Below, piece after piece: positions 44,579 to 60,172 of a stretch of 64,000 nucleotides of DNA; positions within the stretch are counted from its first letter, which is position 1; the number at the start of each line of letters is the position of its first letter. The notes beneath the pieces are model-generated. The model was not told the origin of the DNA. It ran no database searches and saw nothing but the letters and a program-made list of their open reading frames with translations. The DNA is from Bacteroides luhongzhouii (GTDB taxonomy: Bacteria; Bacteroidota; Bacteroidia; Bacteroidales; Bacteroidaceae). The DNA is taken from the NCBI RefSeq assembly GCF_009193295.2, contig NZ_CP059973.1, forward strand, positions 1,178,001 through 1,242,000, written 5' to 3'. The translations under genes were made by a program, and so were the position numbers.

Positions 44579-45106
44579 ATGCGTAAACTGAAAATAACAG
44601 AGCTGAACCGTATCAGTGCCGAAGAGTTTAAACAGGTTGAAAAACTGCCTCTGGTAGTAGTGTTGGATGATATTCGTAGTTTGCACAATATAGGTTCTGT
44701 GTTCCGTACTTCGGATGCTTTCCGTATTGAATGTATCTATCTGTGTGGTATAACAGCTACTCCGCCACACCCTGAAATGCATAAGACTGCGCTAGGTGCA
44801 GAGTTCACTGTCGACTGGAAGTATGTTAATAACGCTGTTGATGCTGTTGATAACCTCAAAAACGAAGGGTATATCGTTTATTCTGTAGAACAGGTGGAAG
44901 GAAGTATTATGCTTGATGAACTCCAGCTGGATAAAACCAAGAAGTACGCTATCGTTATGGGAAACGAAGTGAAAGGGGTACAGCAGGAGGTTATTAACCA
45001 TTCGGATGGTTGTATAGAGATTCCTCAATACGGTACAAAACATTCGTTGAATGTTTCCGTAACTACCGGTATTGTAATCTGGGATTTATTCAAAAAGCTA
45101 CGCTAG
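44579..45106 (+). CDS. SpoU/TrmH-family RNA ribose methyltransferase
   Basis: The 175-residue SPOUT-fold protein has the three family motifs: LDDIRSLHNIGSVFRTSDAF, YAIVMGNEVKGV and IPQYGTKHSLNVSVTTGIVIWD. The last contributes to the trefoil knot that binds S-adenosylmethionine. It 2'-O-methylates tRNA or rRNA; the exact nucleotide cannot be told, since TrmH, TrmL and RlmB share the fold. It lacks the long N-terminal extension of RlmB. Sequences resembling DnaA boxes flank it on both sides. Confidence 0.9.
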   Translation: MRKLKITELNRISAEEFKQVEKLPLVVVLDDIRSLHNIGSVFRTSDAFRIECIYLCGITATPPHPEMHKTALGAEFTVDWKYVNNAVDAVDNLKNEGYIVYSVEQVEGSIMLDELQLDKTKKYAIVMGNEVKGVQQEVINHSDGCIEIPQYGTKHSLNVSVTTGIVIWDLFKKLR

Positions 45107-45110
45107 CAGC

Positions 45111-45153
45111 TTATCCCCCATTGGTTAATAAATGGTTGATAACTGGTGGATAA
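45111..45153. other. DnaA-box-like cluster after the trmH-type gene
   Basis: TTATCCCCC (45111-45119), GGTTGATAA (45134-45142) and GGTGGATAA (45145-45153, minus-strand TTATCCACC) lie within 43 bases. They are followed by an A/T-rich run around 45170-45200 that includes TATATATATA. Matches to TTATCCACA have one or two differences. The rest of the 45107-45431 gap has only the palindrome at 45318-45363. Confidence 0.35.
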
Positions 45154-45317
45154 TGTAGTTAATTTGCTTATAATCAATATATATATAATTGTTCATAAGT
45201 ATAGAATCCAAGTGATGTAATAGTGCTCTTTGCAGGAGATATAGATACTACTTGCATATTGCTTATGTACGTCCTGTAAAAGCGGAATAAATATTGGTCA
45301 ATCGAGAATAAGAAAGG

Positions 45318-45363
45318 TTATCCCCCGACTTTATTAACCGGAGTTAGTAAAGTCGGGGGATAA
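45318..45363. terminator. Strong palindrome between converging trmH-type and GH27 genes
   Basis: A 16-bp perfect stem (45318-45333 with 45348-45363) has the core TCCCCCGACTTTA / TAAAGTCGGGGGA and a 14-base loop. No T-run follows directly on either strand, so it may block exonucleases or bind a protein as well as, or instead of, terminating transcription. Confidence 0.6.
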
Positions 45364-45431
45364 GTCACTATCAACACTAACACTACACGTTCCATTAGTT
45401 TATCTTTACCTGCCAATCATATAAAGCCGTT

Positions 45432-47384
45432 TCATTTTGCTGGTTCTATTTTTAGAAAAAGTACCCCATGTGAAGGTACGTCAGATTGGTATTTATTTAT
45501 ATAAATTCCTTTATCCTTTTGCTCCCAAAGATTACGCACTTTCTGTTTACCTTGAATATTCAGTTGCTCCCAGGAAATAGATATGTCCTGTTTATTATCG
45601 GATAGATTGAATAATCCGACTGCTATGGAACCATCTTTTAATGGTTTACTCCATACTTCAATTTCTTTATTATTATCAGCATATACTCTGCTACCTTGTA
45701 TACCGGCAATATCTTGGTTGATGGCTATTACTTCTCTATTACTTAATAGATTCATTGTAAAATCATCCATTTGTTCCAGATCGCATCCTATCAGTAAAGG
45801 TGCTGCTAGAATACTCCATAAAGTGATATGGGTATATTGTTCATTAGGAGATAAATGTGTGGAATGTATATTTTTTCCCCAGCCAACTTTTCCTACAATG
45901 AGCATATCCGGATCATTCCAACTGCCTGGTTTAGCAAATGATTGCCACTTATCCTGAAGGAAACCGATGGTAGTCATACTACACCAGGAATCATAAATAT
46001 CCCCTGTTGTACGCCAAACATTCGTGAGGTTGCTCCAGTCTTCTGCCAATTCAAATGGGGCAGCATTGGAGATACTGTATATGAAATCTCTTCCCGATTG
46101 ACGTAAAAGATATGACAGTTCTGCTGTATGAGCTATATCATTGGTTACCCAGTCGTACTTAATATAATCGAATCCCCATTCCGCCCATTGCTTTACATCA
46201 TTTTTGGCAAATGAAAATTCCCCGTGTCTGCGGCTTGAATTGACAACTATCCCATCACGTGTATCGGCGCTGCTACCAATGTACCCGGCAAAAGTTTGTA
46301 CCCATGGAGAAGAATATATTCCTATTTTGAGACCTTTACTATGCACATAATCAACGAGACTTTTCATATCAGGAAATTTATCGTTTGGCATTATTGCATT
46401 GTATTTTCCTCCGCGTACGCCTTGCCATCCATCATCGATATTTATATAAGCATATCCATAATTGACGAGTCCCAGTTCTACCATGCGATCGGCCATCCTT
46501 CTTATTTTCTTGTCATCAATGTCTGCTCCGAAAATGTTCCAGCTATTCCAACCCATAGGAGGAGTTAGACTTATCTTTTCACCGATTTCAAGAGTTAAGT
46601 CTTTAGTAGTTTCTCCATATTGATTTTTAGCCGAGATACGAACAGTATAAGTTCCCGGATTTATTGCTTTTCCCGTAATAATACCGGTATTGCTGTCGAT
46701 AGATAATCCTTCGGGTAAATTGGTTGCAGTTATATTTAGTGGTCTTTCTCCTGAAATAGGTACTGTAAACAGAAATGGATTTCCCGGACGGGCGCCATAT
46801 ATATAAGGAGCATTAATCATGGGCTGCTTTGTAATAGCAGGTGTTAGGATGTATTCTTGTTCACGTTCTTTTTTTATCGAAACAGGATCGACACCTTTCA
46901 CTTCAAATCTGGCATTTACCCAGTTGGTGCGATCTCCGGCTATTCCATCTCCTGCATGATCGACACGCAGAATGAGAGATTTTATACCTTTAGTAGAAAT
47001 ATCTATTTGTTTTGCTTTTTCTCCTGCATGCATAATTCCACTTCGCCAGATGATTTTACCATCTCCTAAAATTATAAATTCGGCACTGGCTTGTTTTAAC
47101 TCGTGTTCGGGTGCGGAATCATCTATTCCTGCAGATGCCTTGAAAGAGATTGTTTTGCCGTCGAGTTTTATGCGGAATACGCTTGCGGCATGTGTACCTA
47201 CACCCCGGTCAAATTTTTCTCCGGCAATAGAAAGTGGTGTTTTCCACATTGATTGATTGGCCATTGCTTTACCAGCAGATTGGTCGACGTTTGAGAGATC
47301 TAATTCATCTAACCACACTATGCGGGGAGCAGTCGTAAAACTCGAAAGTAATATAACTAATAATATAGATAAGTATTTTTTCAT
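45432..47384 (-). CDS. GH27 alpha-galactosidase with NPCBM and Ig-like domains
   Basis: The 650-residue secreted protein carries an N-terminal NPCBM domain (about 24-165, with DRGVGTHAASVF). An Ig-like putative domain follows (about 185-268, PEGLSIDSNTGIITGKA), then the GH27 barrel (about 272-640). The catalytic nucleophile is likely Asp411 in YIKYDWV and the acid/base Asp462 in RTTGDIYDSW; PPMGWNSWN marks the barrel start. It releases terminal alpha-galactose (or alpha-N-acetylgalactosamine or beta-arabinopyranose in some members). It diverges from the membrane regulator candidate at 47595 and probably belongs to the galactose/rhamnose PUL. Confidence 0.93.
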   Translation of the reverse strand: MKKYLSILLVILLSSFTTAPRIVWLDELDLSNVDQSAGKAMANQSMWKTPLSIAGEKFDRGVGTHAASVFRIKLDGKTISFKASAGIDDSAPEHELKQASAEFIILGDGKIIWRSGIMHAGEKAKQIDISTKGIKSLILRVDHAGDGIAGDRTNWVNARFEVKGVDPVSIKKEREQEYILTPAITKQPMINAPYIYGARPGNPFLFTVPISGERPLNITATNLPEGLSIDSNTGIITGKAINPGTYTVRISAKNQYGETTKDLTLEIGEKISLTPPMGWNSWNIFGADIDDKKIRRMADRMVELGLVNYGYAYINIDDGWQGVRGGKYNAIMPNDKFPDMKSLVDYVHSKGLKIGIYSSPWVQTFAGYIGSSADTRDGIVVNSSRRHGEFSFAKNDVKQWAEWGFDYIKYDWVTNDIAHTAELSYLLRQSGRDFIYSISNAAPFELAEDWSNLTNVWRTTGDIYDSWCSMTTIGFLQDKWQSFAKPGSWNDPDMLIVGKVGWGKNIHSTHLSPNEQYTHITLWSILAAPLLIGCDLEQMDDFTMNLLSNREVIAINQDIAGIQGSRVYADNNKEIEVWSKPLKDGSIAVGLFNLSDNKQDISISWEQLNIQGKQKVRNLWEQKDKGIYINKYQSDVPSHGVLFLKIEPAK

Positions 47385-47420
47385 TGTATTTGAAGATTAG
47401 TACAAAATAAATTCTTTCTG

Positions 47421-47428
47421 CAAATGTA
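47421..47428 (-). promoter_or_regulatory. -7 element of the GH27 promoter
   Basis: Minus strand TACATTTG, 36 bases before the GH27 start. The divergent partner promoter for 47595 is not clear. Confidence 0.5.
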
Positions 47429-47594
47429 TAGGATATGACTGGTGAAGTTGAATAAAAAAGAGAATAAAATGAAAACAAAAACTAGACAAAACGCAAATAA
47501 ACTACTTTATGCTTGACAATTACTAGATTTTATTTGTATTTTCACAGCGGATTTTTATTTCTAAGTAATTAGTTCGTGTTTAATTTTGATATAA

Positions 47595-48995
47595 ATGATG
47601 GACGAATATAAAGACAAAAGGTACATAAAGGAAATAATAAAAGAATATAATATTTTATTAGAGTCGTGGGGTTCTTCCGAGTCCTGGGACTTAAATCAAT
47701 TTAAAACACTGGAAAATATGATCTTCGAAACAACGAAGATCAATGTAAATGCTAACACACTTAAACGATTTTTTCAACAGAAGACAGGCAATCCACAGTT
47801 GGCGACAAAAGATGCTTTGTGTCGTTTTTTAGGTTATGCGGGCTATACTGACTTTGTGATGAAGAAAACAAAGAAAGAAGAGACTATCAGTATTCAGACA
47901 GAAGATGTTGTTGAAGAAACAGAGGAACATACAGATGATACAGACAAGGTAGATAGCCCCCAATTGGAGAAAGCGCCGAATAGAATGCCGAAAGATCAGG
48001 AAGAAGTATCGAATCGCGTCTATAAGAAAAATAAATGGTATGTAAATTTTGCTGTTATACTATTATTGATAATAGGCGGATATATGTTGTATACATATAA
48101 ATTGAAGGATATGTATGTGGAATATCTGATTTCAAAAATAGAATTTACTACTTCACAAGTAAAAGGAATATGCCCGCTTACAGTTACATTCTCCTATCAT
48201 ATACCAGCCTCATTATTTGAAGATATCACTGTTATGTATGAAGAAGCTAATGGGGATGTATCCGAAAGAAAACTAAATGAAAATATAGATAAAATAAATG
48301 CTACTTATATATATGAAGGTGAAGCATTCTGTCATCTGAAGTATAAAGATAGAATTATAAAGACCATTCCGGTAGAGTGTCGCAAGACGGGATGGTCGGT
48401 TTTTGCCCGTGAGGAAAGAAAGAAAATATTTCGGGTTTTTCCGATGGAGCAGGCTTACAATGATTCGGGATATGTAAGTTTGCCTATAGAAAATGTCCCA
48501 CAAGAGGCGCATACTAACCACATGTTTGTCAGCTATGTGTTCTATAAAGAAAAGTTGGTGGACGGAGATAATTTCATATACGAGGCACGCGTTCGTAATT
48601 CGAAGCAGGAGCATGCTGTTCCTTGTTCGGATATTATCATGTATATACATTCGGATACAGCTATGCATGGCTTTGCTATGAATGAAAACGGCTATGCATA
48701 TATCAAATTCATCAGTGGAGAAAATACCATTAAAGGTGATGAATATAATTTGAGCCGGTTTAATTTCAACTCTTCCGAATGGCATGTCATGACTATCAAA
48801 GTAGTGAATAAGAAAACTACCTTCTACGTAGATGGAGAAGAAGTGTTAGGAATGGATTATAAAGAACCTTTGGGATATGCCAATGAACTTACGTTAAGAT
48901 TTAAGGGATGCGGTGCTGTAGATTATGTGAAAGTCTGCAATCTTGATGGTAAGGTTGTATATGAAGAAAACTTCGATTCGAATAAAAGAGAATAA
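47595..48995 (+). CDS. Membrane-anchored protein with HTH-like N-terminus and LamG-like C-terminus (putative regulator)
   Basis: The 466-residue protein has a cytoplasmic N-terminal helical domain (about 5-90) with NANTLKRFFQQKTGNPQLAT and ALCRFLGYAGYTDFV. I recall this pattern from other Bacteroidetes proteins, and it resembles a DNA-binding helix-turn-helix unit. An acidic linker (95-140), one membrane helix (148-167), a PKD-like segment (about 180-270) and a C-terminal LamG or DUF1080-like beta domain (about 300-466) follow. The topology is N-terminus in, C-terminus out. It sits between GH27 and the GH105-GH2 operon and may sense the PUL substrate and control transcription. Neither DNA binding nor function is demonstrated. 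ATG at 47598 is an alternative start. Confidence 0.65.
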   Translation: MMDEYKDKRYIKEIIKEYNILLESWGSSESWDLNQFKTLENMIFETTKINVNANTLKRFFQQKTGNPQLATKDALCRFLGYAGYTDFVMKKTKKEETISIQTEDVVEETEEHTDDTDKVDSPQLEKAPNRMPKDQEEVSNRVYKKNKWYVNFAVILLLIIGGYMLYTYKLKDMYVEYLISKIEFTTSQVKGICPLTVTFSYHIPASLFEDITVMYEEANGDVSERKLNENIDKINATYIYEGEAFCHLKYKDRIIKTIPVECRKTGWSVFAREERKKIFRVFPMEQAYNDSGYVSLPIENVPQEAHTNHMFVSYVFYKEKLVDGDNFIYEARVRNSKQEHAVPCSDIIMYIHSDTAMHGFAMNENGYAYIKFISGENTIKGDEYNLSRFNFNSSEWHVMTIKVVNKKTTFYVDGEEVLGMDYKEPLGYANELTLRFKGCGAVDYVKVCNLDGKVVYEENFDSNKRE

Positions 48996-49009
48996 CACTT
49001 TCTTTTCCT

Positions 49010-49036
49010 ACAACCATCTTATACATAGATGGTTGT
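49010..49036 (+). terminator. Terminator after the membrane regulator candidate
   Basis: A 10-bp perfect stem ACAACCATCT / AGATGGTTGT with a 7-base loop is followed by a T-rich tail (CTTGTTTTG). Confidence 0.75.
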
Positions 49037-49100
49037 CTTGTTTTGTTCATATTTTGTTCATGTTTTGTTTTACCTTTTTCTCTCTTTTCTTAGCCTTTTG

Positions 49101-49134
49101 TTTGCAGGGTTGCGGATGATTTGGGATAGATTTG
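49101..49134 (+). promoter_or_regulatory. Promoter of the GH105-GH2 operon
   Basis: TTTG at 49101-49104 and TAGATTTG at 49127-49134 are 22 bases apart; the start codon is 63 bases downstream. Confidence 0.6.
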
Positions 49135-49197
49135 CAATTGTTATCATTGTCCTAATTGGGACGCGTTAGCTAAATCTATATAATCTGAAATGATCCG

Positions 49198-51009
49198 ATG
49201 AAAAAGAAGAAATGGATATGCTTGTTATTATCTGCATTGTTGGGGGTAGGTACTGCTCTTCCTCAACAAAGCAAAGAATCACCTGTAGAAAAAGTAAAGA
49301 AGATTGGTGATAAATTGATTAGAGAAACTCCCTTTGCCTACAAGTTGGGACTTGCTTCGTGTAGTACTTCTTTCAACACGTTAAACTTTGTGGATTTTGG
49401 ACGTACCTTTGGTTTGGGACAAGAAGCTGTGGCCTATGCCTATACACAGCTGTCGTTTCCACGTGATACCACCATGCGTGTAGAAACGGAGCATAACGAT
49501 GCCTGTAAAATCTGGTGTAACGGACAACTGGTTTATGAAAATAAAGGGAAACGGGATATTAAAATAAATCGGGGGGAACGAAGTATGAAGATGACTTCTT
49601 CATTTTTGCTCCCGTTGAAAAGTGGTAATAACGATGTGTTGATAAAGTCGGCCACCTTCGGTAAAGAATGGTGTGTATTTTTACAACCACCAAGTGATAA
49701 TGATGCCGTTTTATCCACTGCCCGAAGTTATCCTCAAATAGGATTAACCAATTTGAGTCATGTTGATAAACAAGTATCCGATCTTACCAACTGGCTCATT
49801 ATCGGACCTTTTCAAGGTGGCATTGACGTAGTGCATGAACCGGAACAGGAATTTAAGTTTGGATATATGTATAAAGGACTTCATGGTCCGGTAACCTGGA
49901 CAATTCCTAAAATAGAAGTACTCGGAGAAATGATAGACCCCGAAGTTTGGGGAACTACTTATCAATGGAATTACCATAATGGAGGTGTTGCCTGGGCTAT
50001 GCAGCAACTTGGTGAATTGACCGGAGCACATAAATATACTAAATGGGCAACTGACTTCTGCGACTATCAGATGGAAGGTATGCCATTTGTGGACTATCAA
50101 GTCAATCATTTGCGGGCATATAATTCAGCCAATGCAATGGTGATTAACTCCACATTGCTTGATTTTACATTAGCTCCTTCACTTCCCATTCTATACCGTT
50201 TGCGTATGGATAAGGATTTTAAGAATAGGGATATTTATCAGGCATACATAGATAAAATGATAAATTATGCACGTTTCGGACAAATCAGAAGTGAAGGAAT
50301 GAGCAACTATACCCGTGATACGCCGGAAAAATATACTGTATGGGTAGATGATATGTTTATGGGTATTCCTTTCTTGATACAAGCTGGATTATACAGCGAT
50401 TCACCGGAGTTACGAAAAATATTTTTCGATGATGCAGCCAATCAGATCATAGACTTTACGAAACACGTATGGAATAAAGACACTCATCTTTATATGCATG
50501 CCAATTATACATCACGTCCCGATGTTAAACTCCCTCATTGGGCACGTGCCAACGGGTGGGCTATCTGGGCTATGTCTGACGTATTGATGGCATTGCCTAA
50601 GAATCATCCCAAATACAAAGCAATACTCAAGCAATATCAGACTTTTGTCTATTCTCTGATAAAATATCAGAGTCCTGACGGATTCTGGCATAATGTAATC
50701 GATCGTAGCGATTCTCCCAAGGAAGTTTCGGGTACGGCTATATTTACAATGGGTATAATACGCGGTATCAGGTATGGCTGGCTGGATAAGAAAAAGTTCA
50801 TGCCGATTGCATTGAAAGGATGGGATGCAGTGGCATCCGAAATCGAAGACGATGGAACGGTACATAAAATCTGTATAGGAACCATGTGTACCGAAGATGT
50901 GAACTATTATATGAACCGTCCATTTTTCGATGATGATACGCATGGGTCATTTGCTGTCATATTCGCAGGTATAGAAGCGCAGCGGATGATGGATGAAGAC
51001 ACCAAATAA
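49198..51009 (+). CDS. GH105/GH88-like unsaturated uronyl hydrolase with N-terminal beta domain
   Basis: The 603-residue secreted protein has the signal peptide ending near ALPQ. The first ~240 residues form a beta-rich appended domain. The alpha/alpha barrel follows, with GGVAWAMQQLGELTG, WVDDMFMG (Asp384/Asp385 as the likely catalytic acid region) and HWARANGW (447-454). GH105 enzymes remove the 4,5-unsaturated uronate left by polysaccharide lyases from rhamnogalacturonan, arabinogalactan or related glycans. It leads an operon with the 1210-residue protein and GH2. A partner lyase is therefore expected nearby; see the 60173-61939 gene. Confidence 0.88.
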   Translation: MKKKKWICLLLSALLGVGTALPQQSKESPVEKVKKIGDKLIRETPFAYKLGLASCSTSFNTLNFVDFGRTFGLGQEAVAYAYTQLSFPRDTTMRVETEHNDACKIWCNGQLVYENKGKRDIKINRGERSMKMTSSFLLPLKSGNNDVLIKSATFGKEWCVFLQPPSDNDAVLSTARSYPQIGLTNLSHVDKQVSDLTNWLIIGPFQGGIDVVHEPEQEFKFGYMYKGLHGPVTWTIPKIEVLGEMIDPEVWGTTYQWNYHNGGVAWAMQQLGELTGAHKYTKWATDFCDYQMEGMPFVDYQVNHLRAYNSANAMVINSTLLDFTLAPSLPILYRLRMDKDFKNRDIYQAYIDKMINYARFGQIRSEGMSNYTRDTPEKYTVWVDDMFMGIPFLIQAGLYSDSPELRKIFFDDAANQIIDFTKHVWNKDTHLYMHANYTSRPDVKLPHWARANGWAIWAMSDVLMALPKNHPKYKAILKQYQTFVYSLIKYQSPDGFWHNVIDRSDSPKEVSGTAIFTMGIIRGIRYGWLDKKKFMPIALKGWDAVASEIEDDGTVHKICIGTMCTEDVNYYMNRPFFDDDTHGSFAVIFAGIEAQRMMDEDTK

Positions 51010-51035
51010 CTGATGTAAAAAACAAATATAATATT

Positions 51036-57952
<6,917 letters not shown>

Positions 57953-57997
57953 GTTTTTAAGTTTATAAAAGATCGTCCGAAGCACCTTGATCTTATG

Positions 57998-58035
57998 AAT
58001 CACCTTTGCTACAATGTATCGTAGTAAAGGTGATT
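57998..58035 (+). terminator. Terminator after GH2
   Basis: A 15-base stem AATCACCTTTGCTAC / GTAGTAAAGGTGATT with one G-T wobble, an 8-base loop and a T-rich tail (TCTTTCTTT). Confidence 0.8.
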
Positions 58036-58127
58036 TCTTTCTTTAGGAACCCTTCAATCTTTTCATTAGAATGGGGTGTGGTATAGGTCATTTAGTATTG
58101 TGCTATTATAGTAATTGTGTCTTTGTC

Positions 58128-58231
58128 CCATATATTGTGGGAAAGTATTCCCTACTAATTGGGAAAATATTCCCTCATTTTCTAGGAATAAATTCCCATA
58201 ATATAAGAGAATACTTTCCCACAATATATGG
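58128..58231. repeat. Four-unit palindrome array with GGGAA/TTCCC arms, 22-23-base period
   Basis: Units start at 58139 (GGGAAAGTATTCCC), 58161 (GGGAAAATATTCCC), 58184 (AGGAATAAATTCCC) and 58207 (GAGAATACTTTCCC). The outermost parts form a perfect 23-base inverted repeat, 58128-58150 with 58209-58231, running out through CCATATATTGT and ACAATATATGG. The array lies between the converging GH2 and GH78-like genes. It has the same plan as the array at 15496-15592 with a different sequence. Function unknown. Confidence 0.88.
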
Positions 58232-58287
58232 AACAATTGGAACTTGTTTATCTTTAACCAGAAGAAGGAAGAAGATAGTATCTTGAC

Positions 58288-58387
58288 TATGAGAAATACC
58301 TTGAAATACTATGAGAACAAGGTGAATTTTAAGCTAAAATAGAGGGTATATTATGAGAAATACTTTTTAATATAGTATTTCTCATAA
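58288..58387. repeat. Block with repeated TATGAGAAATAC and a 14-bp hairpin
   Basis: TATGAGAAATAC occurs at 58288 and 58352, its reverse complement GTATTTCTCATA at 58375, and a partial copy TATGAGAAC at 58310. The copy at 58351-58364 pairs perfectly with 58374-58387 over 14 bases with a 9-base loop; the 58288 copy could compete for the same partner. A further ATATGAGAAATG lies near 58431. The remainder of the gap up to 58530 shows nothing I recognise. Confidence 0.65.
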
Positions 58388-58530
58388 GCTATTTATTTGA
58401 TTATTTGTTGTTTATCAGTCATCAATGAGAATATGAGAAATGAAAATGAAAAATCGTTGGCAGAGCGCTGAATTTTTAATTGATGTACTCATGACTGCAC
58501 CGTTCTTGGCTTTTTAGGCACCATATTGAA

Positions 58531-60168
58531 TCACTTCTGAAATATTTCAGGGTATTTCCTGATAAAATAAACAGGTGTACAACTCCAAGCGTGGCAATAG
58601 CTGTTGATAGGATAAAAATCGTATGGAGAAATAAAGTCGTTTGTAGGATCGTATGCCTCCCAAAAAGTATCAGCTCCTTTGGCGATCATCCCTCCCCAAT
58701 AATTGACTAAAGCCTCTTTTGCTTCGAGGTTCATCCCGCAATCTATCAGTGACTGAATATAATAATGATACATATAAGGAGTGCCGGGATAACAAACATC
58801 TTGCGTTGTAGTCAATGCTGATAAAGCCTTTTTGCCTTCGGCTTTACCGGCAACTCCGCTTAAGATCATCCATATTTGTGAAGCATAGGAAATCTGCTTG
58901 TCACCTGTTCCGACGAAAAGGCCGGTTTTCCGGTTGTATAAGTTTTTTCGGGCAGCCTTTATCATTTTGTTAGTTAATGCAGGCAAGTCGGCAACTTCTT
59001 TTTCTTTTCCGAGCAGTTGAGCCAATTTGTAGGATTCCTTTAGCGCAAATATAGATACTCCTTGTAAAGGAACCTCTTTATACAAATCCTCTTTCCAATC
59101 GAAAAACACCCACCAGTCTTTCTTTACTTTCTCAAAATCCATCAATCCATCCGCCTTGACATTGGTACGGACAATATCCAGCTGCTTTTTAGCCACAGGC
59201 CACAAGTCTTTGACAGTTTCCATATCGCCCGTTGCTTCCAGGTAGTCTTTTAATGTTACATTATACAGTAGCGCATATTCATAAAGAAACTGTTTGTCCT
59301 GAGCTCTCGGTACAGGATTTTCAATTACTGTAGCCAACAGATATCCGTTCAGATCGCTCAATCCGGCTAATAAATACAAACACCGCTTTGTAAGGTCGTG
59401 TTGTTTGTAAGAATAATTGTTGCCAAGGGCTTCCAGGTATAAATCGCCGATCCAAAGACGCTGATCTCTTTTCGGACCATCTTCGTAAACGGTTTGCATA
59501 CATTCTTTCAGTGTATTGAGCCCGACACGATCTATTTTCCTTATCATGGGATCAACTGTCTGCGGAAGCTCTTCAGGTATATTTTTGGCAGAAGTTTGAG
59601 CCATACATTTCATATCATGTATGTTGAAATCATAATAAGGAGAACTGCCCAACAACTCGATTTTTACGTAGCGGAAAGCCAGCCTGCGTGAAAGAGTGAC
59701 TGTTTGCGGCACATACATTACAGAAACAACTTCGTCCTGAAGCCATGCCCTGCTTAAGCCTTCTTTATAAGAATCAAAAGGAACAGCCACTTCCGAAGGA
59801 ACTTCCCCGAAAGTCAATTTAAACCTTAACGGACCGTCGGCTGCAAGTCCGGTGCTTCTGACGGAGAAACTAAAATATCCGGTCAGATGCTCTCCGAAAT
59901 CAATCGTAATTTCTTTTTTCAGTCTGAAAGGCATAGAGTATAAAGAGTCGATAGGACTGACATCTACTGCTTTGTATTTCTGAAACGATTGTGCGTCGGG
60001 TACAATATCCACTACTTTCAGCGGCTTTTTCTCTGTGATGATAAGTTTCGGTTTATATTGTTCTGCTTTTTGTAGCCACTGCTTACGGTTGTTCCCATAA
60101 TAGTCTTGTGCAAAACAAGCCAATGCGGTGAATACCAGTGTCAGGCTGAATAAGATCGGTTTCATCAT
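58531..60168 (-). CDS. GH78-like (alpha-L-rhamnosidase-related) protein
   Basis: The 545-residue secreted protein (signal peptide ending near CFAQ) is shorter than typical GH78 enzymes. It has a beta domain (about 85-195; DFGEHLTGYFSFSV) and a six-hairpin barrel. The segment EDGPKRDQRLWIGDLYLEAL (229-248) lines up with the GH78 CPQRDERLGWTGD region but has Gln236 where Glu is usual. The catalytic acid may be Asp235 or Asp242, or the specificity may have changed. It is the last gene of the leftward SusC/SusD operon, 4 bases after the 588-residue gene. It is probably a rhamnosidase or related exo-enzyme. Confidence 0.75.
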   Translation of the reverse strand: MMKPILFSLTLVFTALACFAQDYYGNNRKQWLQKAEQYKPKLIITEKKPLKVVDIVPDAQSFQKYKAVDVSPIDSLYSMPFRLKKEITIDFGEHLTGYFSFSVRSTGLAADGPLRFKLTFGEVPSEVAVPFDSYKEGLSRAWLQDEVVSVMYVPQTVTLSRRLAFRYVKIELLGSSPYYDFNIHDMKCMAQTSAKNIPEELPQTVDPMIRKIDRVGLNTLKECMQTVYEDGPKRDQRLWIGDLYLEALGNNYSYKQHDLTKRCLYLLAGLSDLNGYLLATVIENPVPRAQDKQFLYEYALLYNVTLKDYLEATGDMETVKDLWPVAKKQLDIVRTNVKADGLMDFEKVKKDWWVFFDWKEDLYKEVPLQGVSIFALKESYKLAQLLGKEKEVADLPALTNKMIKAARKNLYNRKTGLFVGTGDKQISYASQIWMILSGVAGKAEGKKALSALTTTQDVCYPGTPYMYHYYIQSLIDCGMNLEAKEALVNYWGGMIAKGADTFWEAYDPTNDFISPYDFYPINSYCHAWSCTPVYFIRKYPEIFQK

Positions 60169-60172
60169 ATTA

